Source: Adiantum capillus-veneris (Eukaryota; Streptophyta; Polypodiopsida; Polypodiales; Pteridaceae). From it: 64,000 nucleotides of DNA. This document shows positions 46,608 through 59,106 of this stretch, piece by piece. The DNA is taken from the NCBI GenBank assembly GCA_014529385.2, contig CM043971.1, positions 55,351,209-55,415,208 on the forward strand. Direction: 5' to 3'. Under the pieces are notes generated by a model, which saw nothing but the letters and a program-made list of their open reading frames with translations, had not been told where the DNA came from and did not search any database. The translations under genes and the position numbers were made by a program. Position 1 is the stretch's first letter, and every line of letters begins with the position of its first letter.

Positions 46608-48198
46608 TGTCATAATAATCAATATCTAATTCTCCTAAATGATTTTCTCATATTAAACTGATCATTTAATGTGGGGAAGTGCCAGGGGAGAAAAAGCTAG
46701 AATATTGGTTAAGCTTGCAGACCGGCCACAGTAGGGATCTAAAGGAGGGAAAATAGGGATCCAAAGGGGGGGCCATCTGCAAAAGAGCCATGTGCAACAA
46801 TGGGCTAAAAAGACCCTAAGGTTCAGCCAATGAAGACTTCCAAAATGCTAAGGTTCCAAAATTCAAAGGTTGTGTCCAAAGGGTTAAAGCTTAGGGGGAA
46901 TTGGATGTTTTGTGTGCTCTCCAAAGTCAATGCATATCCCTACATGGGAGGGGGCGAGCCCTTCTTCTAGGGGATGAGAGAGAAAGCCACACACACACAC
47001 ACACAGGCTCCCTTTACACAAAGGGAATGAGGGACACATGTCAGCTCCCTAGGCCAGATGCCCACAAGGTGTGCCCAGTTTCTATTGGATGACCCTTGAA
47101 GTGGACCAATGAGAGTTAAGCTAGAGTAAATCTAGTTTAATTAATTTAAAAATATTTAATAAAAGAAACCAATGAGAATTAAGTCTCCTAGAAGACTATT
47201 GGGCAGTCTCCCAAGGGGTCCAATGAGCATTCAGGAGCCCAATGGCTTGCCTGATTCCTATTGGCTAGGAGGCAAAGGGGTCCAATGAGAGTTTAGTTTA
47301 ATTATTTAATAACCTAAAGCTCTCACAAAAGGGGAAAGGGGGACACATGTCAGAAGGCTATCACTTATGCTGCTTAATAATCATTGGCTTGACTTGGGGA
47401 GAGCCAATGAGGGCTCAGCAAGAGCAAATAGCAAGAGGGCTTGCCCAAGAGAGAGAGGGGGCTGATTTTTGCAAGGCATTATCACACACACACTCACACA
47501 ATCTCATGTGTGAAGAAAGAGAAGACTATCTCTTCCCAAGCTTTAATGGAGAGCTCATCACCTACTCCAAGCTTGTGAGATAGAAGCCTACAACGACACA
47601 CTCTTGGCTTGTGGATGCAAATCCAACCAAGAGCCAAGCTTCAATGCATGCTCATCTCCTCTACCAAGCTAATTACTAAGCTAAAGCTATGCTAATATGA
47701 GTGATTATGTGAGGAGATGTACATCTTTCTCGTAAGATACTCCTTCTTCCTCTCAATCTACTCTCATACCCTGCTAGCTCTCACCATCTTCGAAGGTGTG
47801 TGAGGTCTTGGGTCTGAGAACGGGGATAATTAAAGTTGTGTTTGTTAAGTGTTTTGCTTAGTGCATGAAGCTTTCATCTTCATTGCACTAGCTAGTCTTG
47901 AAGGAACACAAAGAATTGTATTGTACAATGCCTCTCTTGATGGGAGAAACCATAATACAAAGCCTTTTGGAGGGGGGACCGGCTCCATGCAAATCCGGTT
48001 CTCAACTATTGTCAATAGCTTAATTTCTCTCTCTTTTGAAAGTATTGTTGATGCTATCTAACTAGGTGTTATGCTTTTTGTTGCTCTCTCCACCCAAGCA
48101 CTCTTGTAATTCTCATTAGGAATCTATTCTAATGAAATGCCCACTATGTTCATGCTAATTTCCGCTACACATAAGTTTTTAGACCATTAAATGTTACA
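46608..48198 (+). repeat. 3' LTR of Gypsy-1
   Basis: 1,591 bp, over 99 percent identical to the 5' LTR by eye. GGATT follows at 48199-48203. Confidence 0.95.
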
Positions 48199-48640
48199 GG
48201 ATTCCTCGCCACGAAGAAGAAGGAGCCGCCGCTTCGCCGCGCTCAACCGCTTCGCCGCCGTCGTGCCGTTGTCGCAATGCTCGATCGCACTCTCTCGCTC
48301 TCTCTCACGCATACACACACGCACAAGGAGATGAAGAAGAAGGAGATGGAGATGGAGCAAGAGCACTCTTCTATTGCACAAATGAGAGAATGAGTGAATT
48401 TTAGGTTTAGTTGACTTTTATATGAGTTCGCCCCATTCCCACTTGGATGCCCATGCTTAGCCAACTAACCCTTGAATGTTCCAATTAGAGTGCGCCTCTC
48501 ATCGGCGATCACTCTTACCCTTTTACTATTGGACTGATAAGCCCGGTACACGACTCTACCAAATGAATAATACAATTTCCGCCGTAGGTTACAACGTCCG
48601 TCGTAGGTGATAGGGTGTCCGTGAGCCGTGAGGGTTAACA
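48199..48640 (-). repeat. Gypsy-2b 3' LTR, inner part
   Basis: Completes the LTR begun at 18341-18495 and ends GGGTTAACA like the Gypsy-2a LTRs. The first five bases are the duplicated target of Gypsy-1. Confidence 0.92.
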
Positions 48641-49998
48641 TGCCCCCCTTCCTGATGTAGATTCCGTCCTCGGAAGCTATTGAGTTGAAGCTCGTTCGTT
48701 GAGGTGGAAGAGCAATTGAGATGAATGTCTTTAGCCTTCTTCAGCTTGCAAAATCAAACAACATTGGTACAGTAATTGCATTCTCATAAGTGATTAAAAA
48801 GCATATGCAATTTTAGGCAGACAAATTGATTGGTTTTTAAACAATTTGTCAGCAATAAACATTAAATTGCAATATAATCAAATGCATAAACAGATGCAAA
48901 GGTAAAAATTAAACAAGTATGGGGTCGCTAATTTAACGGTCGAAAGGCACTAGAGATCGACTATTAATACCATGGGTAAGCTTCCTAATTTTCTCTCGTC
49001 AATTAAGTTGTTTAATCGCGAGAGCCAAGTATTTCATGTTCGAGGGCTGACTAGAGGCTATACCTAGAAGACGTTGTAGTTAAGCTATGATAAAAGGAAT
49101 TTCTCATGAAATCATCGCCTGACTGATTACCTTTTCTTTGACCCCCCAAAGTCTTTTCATAGTGATTCAATTTTGATGTGTGTGCTTATTTATAGGCCTT
49201 GGGTTTTTTGCTTTTCAAGGAAAAGCGCCCACACTGGGAACCTCTAGGGCTCTAGTACCATAGGCGATACATGTGAGTTAAGTACCCAATCAAGATGAGA
49301 TTTCTCTTCCAGCTTAAGATTTTACAATGTGGCACTTTGAATTTTTTTTTGTTCATTTTCAGCATTTTAATTTTGTAACTTTGGGTGGTCATATAACACT
49401 GATACACCTCCCCAAGCTCATCGGACAAGTAAACTCCCTTTATAATACTTAAGCTAAAGGTCAATAGGGTCAAGCCCACTAGAAATCCCTAGTACATTTC
49501 ACACAATGCTTCCTAAATCGGATTAAGAACCTAAGTAGCCATTGATTATTAGGAAGGCATTCCCCATGGTATTAAGAGAAGATCTCTAACACCTAACTTG
49601 GTCAAATTAGCTTAGTCGGACTGCTTGATTTTTAAATCTAGACAAGTGATTATGACAAAAAAATTCATTGAATTTAATGTTTGATACTAAGCAAATGCGC
49701 TGAATATTATGCTACCAATCACAATCAAAGCAGACAAACATGGATGCAAAAAGATAAGGGGCAATGCTAATCGACAAGAAACACATGTTTGTGTGGTCAC
49801 GCTTGATTTGAAGTGTGAATGAGAGAAAGATCCCATGAAGGTCTAAATCCTAACAACAACAACACATTCTTGTACACACTAAGAAACAGAAAGAATACCT
49901 CTAGGAGGCACATCAGTGGGAAAAGGTACCAACACTTATTGAACACAATAAAAAAAACATAAGGAATCCTAACCTAATTATTTACACTCCCCCTAGAG
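48641..49998 (-). other. Gypsy-2b purine tract and 3' non-coding region
   Basis: Matches 31272-32644 of Gypsy-2a closely. No gene. Confidence 0.8.
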
Positions 49999-50430
49999 AG
50001 TCAAGGGAATAGGATATTATAGAGATTGGGGGGAAACCCTAAGGCTAAACCCCTATCCTCGTCGTCGAGATAAACAAAGTCATCATCCATGAGACCATAT
50101 GTGCCATCCGTGTAGTCATATAAATCTTCTTCTTCATCATAGGTACCCATGTTTACTAAGAAGGTCACTAGACGCCTATAGTCATCTTGGTCAAAAGGAT
50201 AGGCTTGTGCAATGGGAGAAACGCTCTCTACTAAGTATGGATCAGTCGTCAGTCGTGGTCAAGAGACGTATCAGCCACTCTAACTCCTCAAAATTCCTCT
50301 CACATGCTAGCGTACTTACCAAATCCCATTCACATGCAAGCACCGGAAAGACCATGTGAAACATTTGTGAAAAGTAACGAGGGTACCTCTCACCCAAGGC
50401 AGGAGTGAATGACTCTAGCGTACTAGCCAT
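49999..50430 (-). pseudogene. Gypsy-2b acidic 3' open frame
   Basis: Counterpart of 32645-33067 (MASTLESFTPALGERYPRYF). It has one or more breaks. Its presence in a second copy supports the frame as a true part of the family. Confidence 0.6.
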
Positions 50431-50679
50431 ATCTGTACACGCAAATAGATGATGGTTAGAGTGCAAATATTACAAGGGTCGTGTTCTTGTGCATAATGTG
50501 TTTTTATGATTTTGTGTTATGGCTCTTGCTCTTTTACTTTTTTATCTTGTTTTTGTGAGTATAAGGCTTTATATATACATTCCCTAAGATTGGAGATTAA
50601 GAGGTCAGGGAGAAAGGTTGAGAGGGAAGCAAATGAATGATGGATGTCAACAAACACTCCCCCCTTCCTTGGGTAGATC

Positions 50680-51950
50680 ATACTGTTTGAAATGATGTCG
50701 TCACCCTTTGAAACCAGTTGTTCCAATTTGTTATAGGTGAAGGCTTTAATGAATAGTTTTCGACCGCTCTATGCGTTTCATCTAGTTGCAAGGGTGGTAA
50801 GGTACTCTCCCATGATTTTATTTGCAACATCGTTGTAGGTGGTGAACTTACAACAGGAGGTGTAAACTCTTTCTTGCTTGTATGGATATGTACAATGGTA
50901 GGTGGAGGTTGTGTCGAAGCTTCTATTTCCGTATAGGAACTACATGAAGAGCAAGAAGCTTCATTTGCTTTCCATGTTTCTGAGCTAGGTGGAACAAATC
51001 GTTCTTTCTTTGGTACCCAAACTAGCTCTGGAGCGGGTGTGTCGCATTTCGTGATTTTTTCCTTTCCACGATCTTCAATTTGTTTTGGAGCCACAGGATT
51101 GAGCTCACATGGGCCCGGTGATAAGTAAGAGCACAATTTACGTTTTGACACCCAGATTTGATCATTTCCTTCATAGTAGCCTTGGGCTTCCAATAGTTTT
51201 TTAGGAATCCAACGCAACACTTCTTTACATTTCTTGGGGCGAATGGGACGTCTCTTACCAAGCTCCTGTCTTTTAGCATTGGCTATGGTTGCTAAAGAAG
51301 CTTTAGGGACCCACTTGTATGTTTTCTTTGTTATATTGGGATGGGTCTTGTGTGTCTCAAGCTTTATTTTAGCTACATCAGTTGAAGCTCTAGAGACTTG
51401 GGCTATGGGGACATATGGTTGAACCTCTTGGACATGCAATGTTTTGGGTTTTATTCCTTAAGAGGCAATATCTCAGGGACTATGGATTGTGTGGCAGGGC
51501 TAAGAGTTGGTTTCTGTGTTGTGGCACCCCCTGTCCCCCAATCAATAGTGCATTTGGTGGCTATCATCAACTTGCGTCCTAGGTTTATATTACCCTCCAT
51601 AGTTCCAACAGGCATGACCAAAAAGTCTTGAGCTACAACCCCATTTTCATAACTGACAGAAGTGTGCCAGATTCAAAAAACTGCAGGTTTTTTCTTGTTG
51701 ACACCTTTGACTTGGATAATACTCTCAGATAGAGGTGGCTTCCCTAACTGACACCACACCCCATATGATAGCAGATTATATTTAGCACTCGTGTCCAATA
51801 AGCCGTTATATAGCACTTTTCCATAGGTGTTGTTTAGCTCAATAGGGTATCGTAGAGGTGTGTCAGAGTCCAACCAATCCTCATCGATTTCAATGTGGAA
51901 TGCATGTGTGACTCCAAGGTTAGCCTCTCGTTTTCGTCTTATACGTTGTT
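50680..51950 (-). pseudogene. Gypsy-2b post-integrase region (aspartic-protease-like and WVPK-rich)
   Basis: Counterpart of 33446-34620: VLYNGLLDTSAKYNLLSYGV near 51750-51815, then WVPKASL, RWIPKKLLEAQGYYEG and IWVSKRK. Sequence has diverged well beyond that of the neighbouring pol, while the layout is kept. Confidence 0.6.
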
Positions 51951-53602
51951 GTCGCTCCTTAGCCTCAGCTTGAGCTTGTATCTTCTTCAATACTATTTGT
52001 GCCTTGGCACGCAACTCCTCTTGGCTTAAAGGATCATAGTATCTTTTAAATTTGCTTCCATTGAGGAATCCAATGGTTTCAACTCCATCAAGAGTCTCCA
52101 CACGAATGGTTCCTTGTGGGGTGATCTCACATACTCTATATGGTCCTTTTCTCACATATTTCAGCTTTTTCTTTTCGTTACGCACTCCATACATAAGGAC
52201 TTTATCACCAACATTGATATCTTTGTTCTTTAGATGACGATCAAACCATTTCTTCCTCTTATCTTTCTCCACAAGTGCATTTTGCACAGCTAATTGCTTC
52301 TCTTCATCTAGCCTTTCAAGGATATATAATCGCTCAACTAAGGGGTTACCATCCCAACCTTCTTGAGAAGCTACTCGAAGACTACGAACGACAAACCCCC
52401 ATGGCATAACCGCTTCTTGGCCATACACCATCTTGAATGGTGTGCAGTTAATGGCAACTTTATACGCAGTACGATAAGGCCATAGAGCTCATGTAAGCTT
52501 TAAATCCCAATCTGTGCGATGAGCTTCCACCGTTTTGGTTAAGATAGAGATTAAGGTCTTATTGGTGCTCTCAGCTTGGCCATTTTCTTGTGGATAATAA
52601 GGTGTGGATTTATGGTGAGCTATCATAAAGTTGGTAGTGAGTTCTTTTATTACTCCATTTATAAAATGAGTACCATTGTCACTCACAATCTCAAAGGGAC
52701 AACCAAATCTTGTAATAATGTTCTCAAAGAGAAACTTGGCAGTTGACCTCGCATCGGCCTTACGTGTCGCCCTGGCTTCCGTCCACTTTGTCACATCGTC
52801 AGTGGCAACGATAATATATCGAGATTGAGTGCTACGAGCCGCCGGACTAATTGGGTCTACAAAGTCCAAACCCCATTTTTCAAACGGTTGAGTCACTTTA
52901 ACAGGATATAAGGGAATCCTATACTTTTGTTGTGTGATCTTGTAACGTTGGCATTCATCACATCCTTTTGCAAAAAGTGATGCATCCTTAAATAAGGTTG
53001 GCCACCAATAGCCTGATTTTAACACCTTTCTAGCTGTTAGTTCCCCTGAGAAATGTCCTCCAGCTATACCCATGTGGCTTCTTGCAGTATGTATAAATAC
53101 TCATCCTCACGGGCACAACGTCTAAGAATATCATCCTTCCCTAGCCTGTAGAGAGTTCCCGCAATGAGAGAGTAAGGTTCACATTCTTTTAATTGTTTTC
53201 GAGCTCTATCTTTACGGAGCTCTTTGGGTGGAAAACCATTAACTAGAAAGTTCACAATCTTCTCACTCCATTCAGGTATGGTTTCGACTAGGAATAGAGA
53301 AGTATCAGGCAATTCATCATCGACTCCAGTAGGGGCTTCACCATTGGGTATGCGAAACAAATGATCAGCCATGACATGTCTTTTACTAGGTCTCACCACA
53401 ACGGTAAAATCAAACTTAAGAAGAATTAACAACCATCGTGTAATTCTTTCCGTGGAACAAGGTTTATTTACTAGATACAACAAGGCTTGATGATCAACAT
53501 AGAACACAAACTTGTTGGCTAGAAGGTAGCAGCGAAATTTCTTCACTGCATAAATCATACCTAAACCTTCTCGCTCTGTAGTGGTGTAGTTTCTTTCGGC
53601 AT
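51951..53602 (-). pseudogene. Gypsy-2b integrase and RNase H
   Basis: Minus-strand integrase (HHKSTPYYPQENGQAES near 52590; SDNGTHFING near 52660) and RNase H (YVDHQALLYLVN near 53480). It is cut at 53608 by Copia-D and resumes at 59107. Several breaks. Confidence 0.88.
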
Positions 53603-53607
53603 CATTC
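53603..53607. repeat. 5-bp target duplication of Copia-D, left
   Basis: CATTC, repeated at 59102-59106. Confidence 0.92.
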
Positions 53608-53692
53608 TATTAGAAAATAAGACATAGCTAAATAGATTTTTGAGTAGATTACTTAATGGAGAGAGATAGATTTCACACACAAGAGATTATAG

Positions 53693-53729
<37 letters not shown>

Positions 53730-54375
53730 CACGATATACGTGGTTCACCCAATGTGGGCTACGTCCACAGGAAAGCAACCACTCAATGGCTTTAGCACTT
53801 CAAAAGAAGAAGTAGTTTACAAAGGGATTAAACCCTTGATAGAGCTCCCGCCTTGCTTCACTCTCACCACCTCACACTCACCTTGTTGCATCGACTTCAC
53901 ACTATGAAATGTGTGTAGAAATGGCCTCCTTTTATAGGCCAAAAGGGCTGCCCTCTCTAATGAGAGACAACCATGTGTAGCCTCCCTTGTGCGAATAAGT
54001 CCAAATCGGACCCTCCAATCCGCCCATGTGTGGCCGCCCTTGAGAAGACAAGTCCGCTTTTGAATTCGGCCACCGGCCATTGACTTCCGACCACCGGCCA
54101 TTGGCCATTGACTACCGGCCACCGGCCAACCGACCGGTTGTTTTCCGACCACTTTTCGGCCGCCGTCTGGCCATAATATTCCGGCGAAAAAAAGTCTCGG
54201 GGGCCTCCGCCCCCGAGGCCTCTAAAGTTGCCTCTGATTCTTGTCCGTGAAACTTTTGGTTTCCGGTGAGTGATTTTCCTTCACGCACGATGGCTTCTCC
54301 TCATAATGGGGGCCTTACAAATGTGCGCTTTTACCACAGAAAATTACAAGGGTAAATAAGGCTCCATACTTAACA
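53608..54375 (-). repeat. 3' LTR of Copia-D
   Basis: 768 bp ending in CATACTTAACA on the plus strand. It contains (GA)n near 53697-53725 and a CCGGCCA-rich block near 54064-54140. Confidence 0.94.
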
Positions 54376-54435
54376 ATCTCCCACTTGGAGACTGATCTCC
54401 AAACCAAACCTGTGACTGCTTTCCATTTTGGCTTC

Positions 54436-57400
54436 TTATCCTTGAATGCCGATTGAAGATGAGCAAAAGCTCAACTTCTCCTTGTTGACCACCTTTGTAA
54501 ACATGTCTGCAGGATTTTCACTTGTATGCACCTTTCCTAGCTTTAGCTGTCCCTCTTCCAAAAGAGTGCGTATGAAGTGATATCTCACCTCAATGTGCTT
54601 TGTCCTTGAATGAAAGGCTGAGTTCTTCGCAAGATGGATAGCGCTTTGGATATCACTGTACAAGACACAATTGTCTTGTTTGAATCCAAGCTCTTCTAAG
54701 AATCTGTGAAGCCACAGAATTTCTTTGCTTGCCTCCGTCATTGCTACATACTCTGCTTTCGTGGTAGAAAATGAAACCACTTTCTGCAGCTTTGAAGCCC
54801 ACCTTACTACTGTGCCTCCAACCGTGAACACATAGCCAGTAGTGCTCCTTCGAGTATCTTTGTCACCTGCCATATTTGCATCAGCATACCCTTCTAGAAA
54901 AATATCAGTTCCTCCAAAATACAAAGCATTTGTTGTTGTCCCTTTTAGATACCTAAGTATCCACTTCACAGCTTGCCAATGCTCTTTACCTGGGTTGTCC
55001 ATGAACCTACTCACAACTCCCACTGCATGTGCAATGTCTGGCCTTGTCCAGACCATAGCATACATTAGAGAACCTACCGCTGCAGCATATGGAACTTTAG
55101 ACATATAGACTATCTTCTCTTGTGTCTTCGGACACATATCCTTCGTTAGTTTAAAATGACCAACCAAAGGTGTAGAAACTGGTTTTGCATTTTGCATTGC
55201 AAACCTTTCTAGTACCTTCTTGATGTAATCTTCTTGAGATAGCTTTATTGTCTTCTCCGTCCTGTCCCTTGATATTTTCATACCAAGTATCCTCTTTGCA
55301 ACACCTAAATCTTTCATTGAAAAATATTTGGACAGCTCCTCTTTTAGGTCTGTGATGTCCTGCATGTTAGCACTTGCAATCAACATGTCATCAAAATACA
55401 ACATTAGGATGATGAATTTCCCATCTCCCAAATTCTTCGTGTAGACGCAGTGATCCGAGTTGCATCTTGTGAATCCATGATCCAACATCCATCGATCAAA
55501 CTTCAAGTACCATTGTCTTGATGCTTGGTTTAAACCATACAAGCTCTTCTTTAATCTGCAAACCATTTTCTCCTTACCTTTTACTTCATACCCCTTTGGT
55601 TGAAGCATGTAGATTTCCTCCTCTAAGTCACCGTGAGGGAATGCTGTATTTACATCCATTTGCTCGAGATTTAGATCATGAGCAGCCACAAGGCTTAAGA
55701 AAAGCCTAATTGAGTTCATTTTTACAACAGGAGAAAATATTTCATTGAAGTCAATACCTTTCTTTTGAGAAAAACCTTTTACCACAAGCCTAGACTTGTA
55801 CCTTTTCTTCCCACCTTCTTCTTCCTTTAGCTTGTACACCCATTTGTTTTGAAGTGCCCGCTTACCTTTAGGCAACTCAACCAACTCCCATGTTTGGTTG
55901 CGATGTAGTGAGTCCATCTCCACTTGCATGCTCTTCGTCCATTGTTCTTTGGATTCATGTTGCATAGCTTCTTCGTATGATTCCGGCTCTCCAGAATCTG
56001 AGATCAAGAGATGGTTGAAGGAAGGAAAAAACCTTTCTAGAGGTCTACTTGCTCTTGTAGACCTTCGGGGAATAGGTTGAGGCTCCTCATTTGGTTGACG
56101 TTGTTGCACATTGTCACCGTTTGCAGTCCTTGAGTCTTCACCATCCTCAAGCTCCATGTACTCATCACCTGTTTCTTTTGTTTGTTTTCTTTCCAAGTAA
56201 TCTTTGTACATATTGTGTTCGTTAAAAATTACATCCCTACTCCTTAAGATTTTACCATCTTCAGGATTCCATAGGCGATACCCAAAGTCTCCTTCTCCAT
56301 AGCCAATGAAGAAACACTTTTTGGACTTTGCATCTAACTTTGATCTTAGGCTTCTATCTATGTGCATGAAAGACTCACACCCAAACACTTTGAGAAATGC
56401 ATAATTCACCGGTTTACCTGTCCATGCCTCTTCTGGAACTCCCCCATCCAATGCCGTTGAGGGTGACCGATTGATTAAGTACACAGACGTACTTATAGCT
56501 TCCACCCAAAGCTCAAGCGGGAGGCCTGCATGTAGCCGCATGCTTCGTGCTCGTTCCATGATTGTCCTGTTCATCCTTTCCGAAATCCCATTTTGTTGAG
56601 GTGTCCTTGGGGTTGTCCTTTGCCTCCGAATGCCATTGCTAGCACAAAAGCTTTCAAAAGCTTGGCTGCAATATTCGCCTCCATTGTCGAATCTGAGGCA
56701 TTTAACCTTGGTACCTGTTTCATTTTCCACAAAGGCTTTCCACCTTTGAAATATGGAAAATACATCGGATTTATTCTTCATGACATAAACCCATGTTTTT
56801 CTACTCGCATTGTCTATGAATGTTACATAGTACAATGAGCCACCAAGTGATGGTGTACTTGCAGGACCCCAAACATCAGAATGAACCAACTCAAGTTTTT
56901 TATTTTTTCTTTCATTTCCTGATTTTTGAAATTTTACCCTCTTTTGTTTACCATAAACACAATCTTCACAGAACTCTAAGTCCACTTCTTTCAAACCTGG
57001 TAGAAGCTTCTTTGTTTGAAGGATTTGCATTCCTTTGGCACTCATATGCCCAAGTCGGTAGTGCCACACCGCAATGTCAACTTCTGTAGTTGCTGCACAA
57101 GCTGAAGGTTGTGTGCTAACAGTACACAAGTAAAGTGTACCGACTTTTTCTCCCTTGGCAACCACCAAAGATCCCTTTGAGATCTTCCACCGTTTGTTTC
57201 CGAATGCAATGTTGTGACCTTCATCGTCCAATTGTCCTGTAGAGATCAAATTTTTGCGAAGAGAAGGAACATGTCTAACATCTTTAAGCTTCCATTCATT
57301 TTCGTTAGCAGTTTTGACAGAAACTGTACCTTTGCCGACAATCTCACAAACTTCATCATCTCCCAAGTATACATACCCAAAATTACCTTTGGTGTAGTCT

Positions 57401-58317
57401 TGGAAATGTTGCTTGTGTGGTGTCACATGGAATGAAGCCCCGGAATCTACTATCCAGGAATTAGACACATTGTCTAATGAGAGAATTAGAGCATCTTGCT
57501 CTACTTTACCTGCCACATTGGCCTCCGATGTTGTCTTGTTGTCTTGAGACTCTGTCTCCTTCTTCTTCTTGGAATAGCAATCCTTCTTGACGTGGCCCTT
57601 CTTGCCGCAGTTCCAACATTCAAGAACTGACTTTGTGCGTGACTTGCTCCGCCTTGAGCGATCACGACCGTTTTGGTTTTTGAACCTCTCCTTAGGCCTT
57701 CCTCTTGGTTCCACTGATAGTGCAGCACTTGATGATTCTCCTGTGCTTCTCCTTCCCATTTCCTCGCTTAGGAGAACACCCACAACATCATCAAACTTAA
57801 GAGTATTTGTGCCAGAGATAGAATTACTTACAGCCATCACAAGGCTGTCCCAACTATCCAGTAGAGATGATAGTATAAGGAGAGCTCGCACTTCGTCATC
57901 GAAATTGATTTTCACTGATCGAAGTTGACTTCTTTTTGTGTTAAAGTCATTTAGGTGTTCTGTAACTGAACCATTCTCTGCCATCTTTAGATTGAATAAG
58001 CGCTTCATAAGAAATACCTTATTGGATGCCGATGGTTTCTCGTAGAAGTCGTCAAGTGACTTCATCAAGTCCTCCGTGGTCTTCATCTCCGAAACATTGA
58101 AGGCCACCGTTGACGCCAAGCTTAACCGGATTGTTCCCAGTGCCTTTCGATCAAGGACAATCCATGCTTCATCTGCCATTGTTGCGGGCTTCTTCGCAAG
58201 ACCGCCTAGTGGCAAATAGAGGTCCTTCTGGTAGAGATAGTCTTCAATCTGCATCTTCCAATGTTGTTAGTTTTTGCCGTTGAACTTCTCAATCTTGAGC
58301 TTCCCTTCCTCTGCCAT
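54436..58317 (-). pseudogene. Copia-D gag-pol coding region
   Basis: Minus strand, from an ATG at 58317 (MAEEGKLKIEKFNG). Gag core is near 57750-58200, zinc knuckle CWNCGKKGHVKKDC near 57590, protease WIVDSGASFHVTPH near 57440, integrase HH-CC and core (HSDVWGPAS near 56875; QQNGISERMNR near 56585), reverse transcriptase (FDDMLIA near 55385) and RNase H (STTKAEYVAM near 54755; HLAKNSAFHSRTKHIEVRYH near 54600). The Gag zinc knuckle and RNase H end resemble the TNT1/Tork side of Copia (recall). Nearly whole, with about one break. Confidence 0.93.
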
Positions 58318-58376
58318 AACTCCCACTCAATTCAAGGAATCCTTTCCTTGAGATAATTTAGCTACGAGCAAACCTT

Positions 58377-58388
58377 GCTCTGATACCA
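58377..58388 (-). other. Primer binding site of Copia-D
   Basis: TGGTATCAGAGC on the minus strand, two bases from the 5' LTR. Confidence 0.9.
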
Positions 58389-58390
58389 GC

Positions 58391-59101
58391 TGTTAGAAAA
58401 TAAGACGTAGCTAAATAGATTTTTGAGTAGATTACTTAATGGAGAGAGATAGATTTCACACACAAGAGATTATAGAGTAGAGAGAGAGAGAGAGTACACA
58501 CGATATACGTGGTTCACCCAATGTGGGCTACGTCCACAGGAAAGCAGCCACTCAATGAGTTTAGCACTTCAAAAGAAGAAGTAGTTTACAAAGGGATTAA
58601 ACCCTTGATAGAGCTCCCACCATGCTTCACTCTCACCACCTCACACTCACCTTGTTGCATCGACTTCACACTATGAAATGTGTGTATAAATGGTCTTCTT
58701 TTATAGGCCAAAAGGGCTACCCTCTCTAATGAGAGACAGCCATGTGTAGCCGCCCTTGTGCGAATAAGTCCAAATCGGACCCTCCAATCCGCCCATGTGT
58801 GGCCATTGACTTCCGACCACAGGCCACCGGGCATTGACTTCCGACCACCGGCCAACCGACCGGTTGTTTTTCGATTACTTTCTGGCCGCCGTCCGGCCAT
58901 AATATTCCGGCGAAAAAAAGTCTCGGGGGCCTTCGCCCCCGAGGCCTCTAAAGTTGCCCCTGATTCTTGTCCGTGAAAATTTTGGTTTCCGGTGAGTGAT
59001 TTTCCTTCACGCACGATGGCTTCTCCTCATAATGGGGGCCTTACAAATGTGCGCTTTTACCACAGAAAATTACAAGGATAAATCAGGCTCCATACTTAAC
59101 A
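58391..59101 (-). repeat. 5' LTR of Copia-D
   Basis: 711 bp; starts TGTTAGAAAATAAGAC on the plus strand and ends CATACTTAACA. CATTC follows at 59102-59106. Confidence 0.94.
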
Positions 59102-59106
59102 CATTC

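Larger units (their letters stand above)
18496..48198 (+). mobile_element. Gypsy-1, chromodomain-type Gypsy retrotransposon with two nested elements
   Basis: Bounded by 1.59-kb LTRs and the 5-bp duplication GGATT. The span is 29.7 kb, but only about 8.9 kb is Gypsy-1; the rest is Copia-C (in gag) and Gypsy-2a (in RNase H). Domain order gag, protease, RT, RNase H, integrase, chromodomain-like end marks a chromovirus-type Gypsy. The LTRs differ at roughly a dozen of 1,590 positions by eye (under 1 percent), so it is recent. The coding region has a few breaks besides the two insertions. Confidence 0.95.
53608..59101 (-). mobile_element. Copia-D, near-whole LTR retrotransposon in Gypsy-2b
   Basis: 5,494 bp with LTRs of 768 and 711 bp. 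The length difference comes mainly from (GA)n length and a repeat-rich GGCCACCGGCC stretch. It has an initiator-tRNA-Met primer site and one long coding region on the minus strand, and is flanked by CATTC. Of the Copia elements here it has the longest LTRs. It looks nearly whole, with about one break. Confidence 0.95.
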
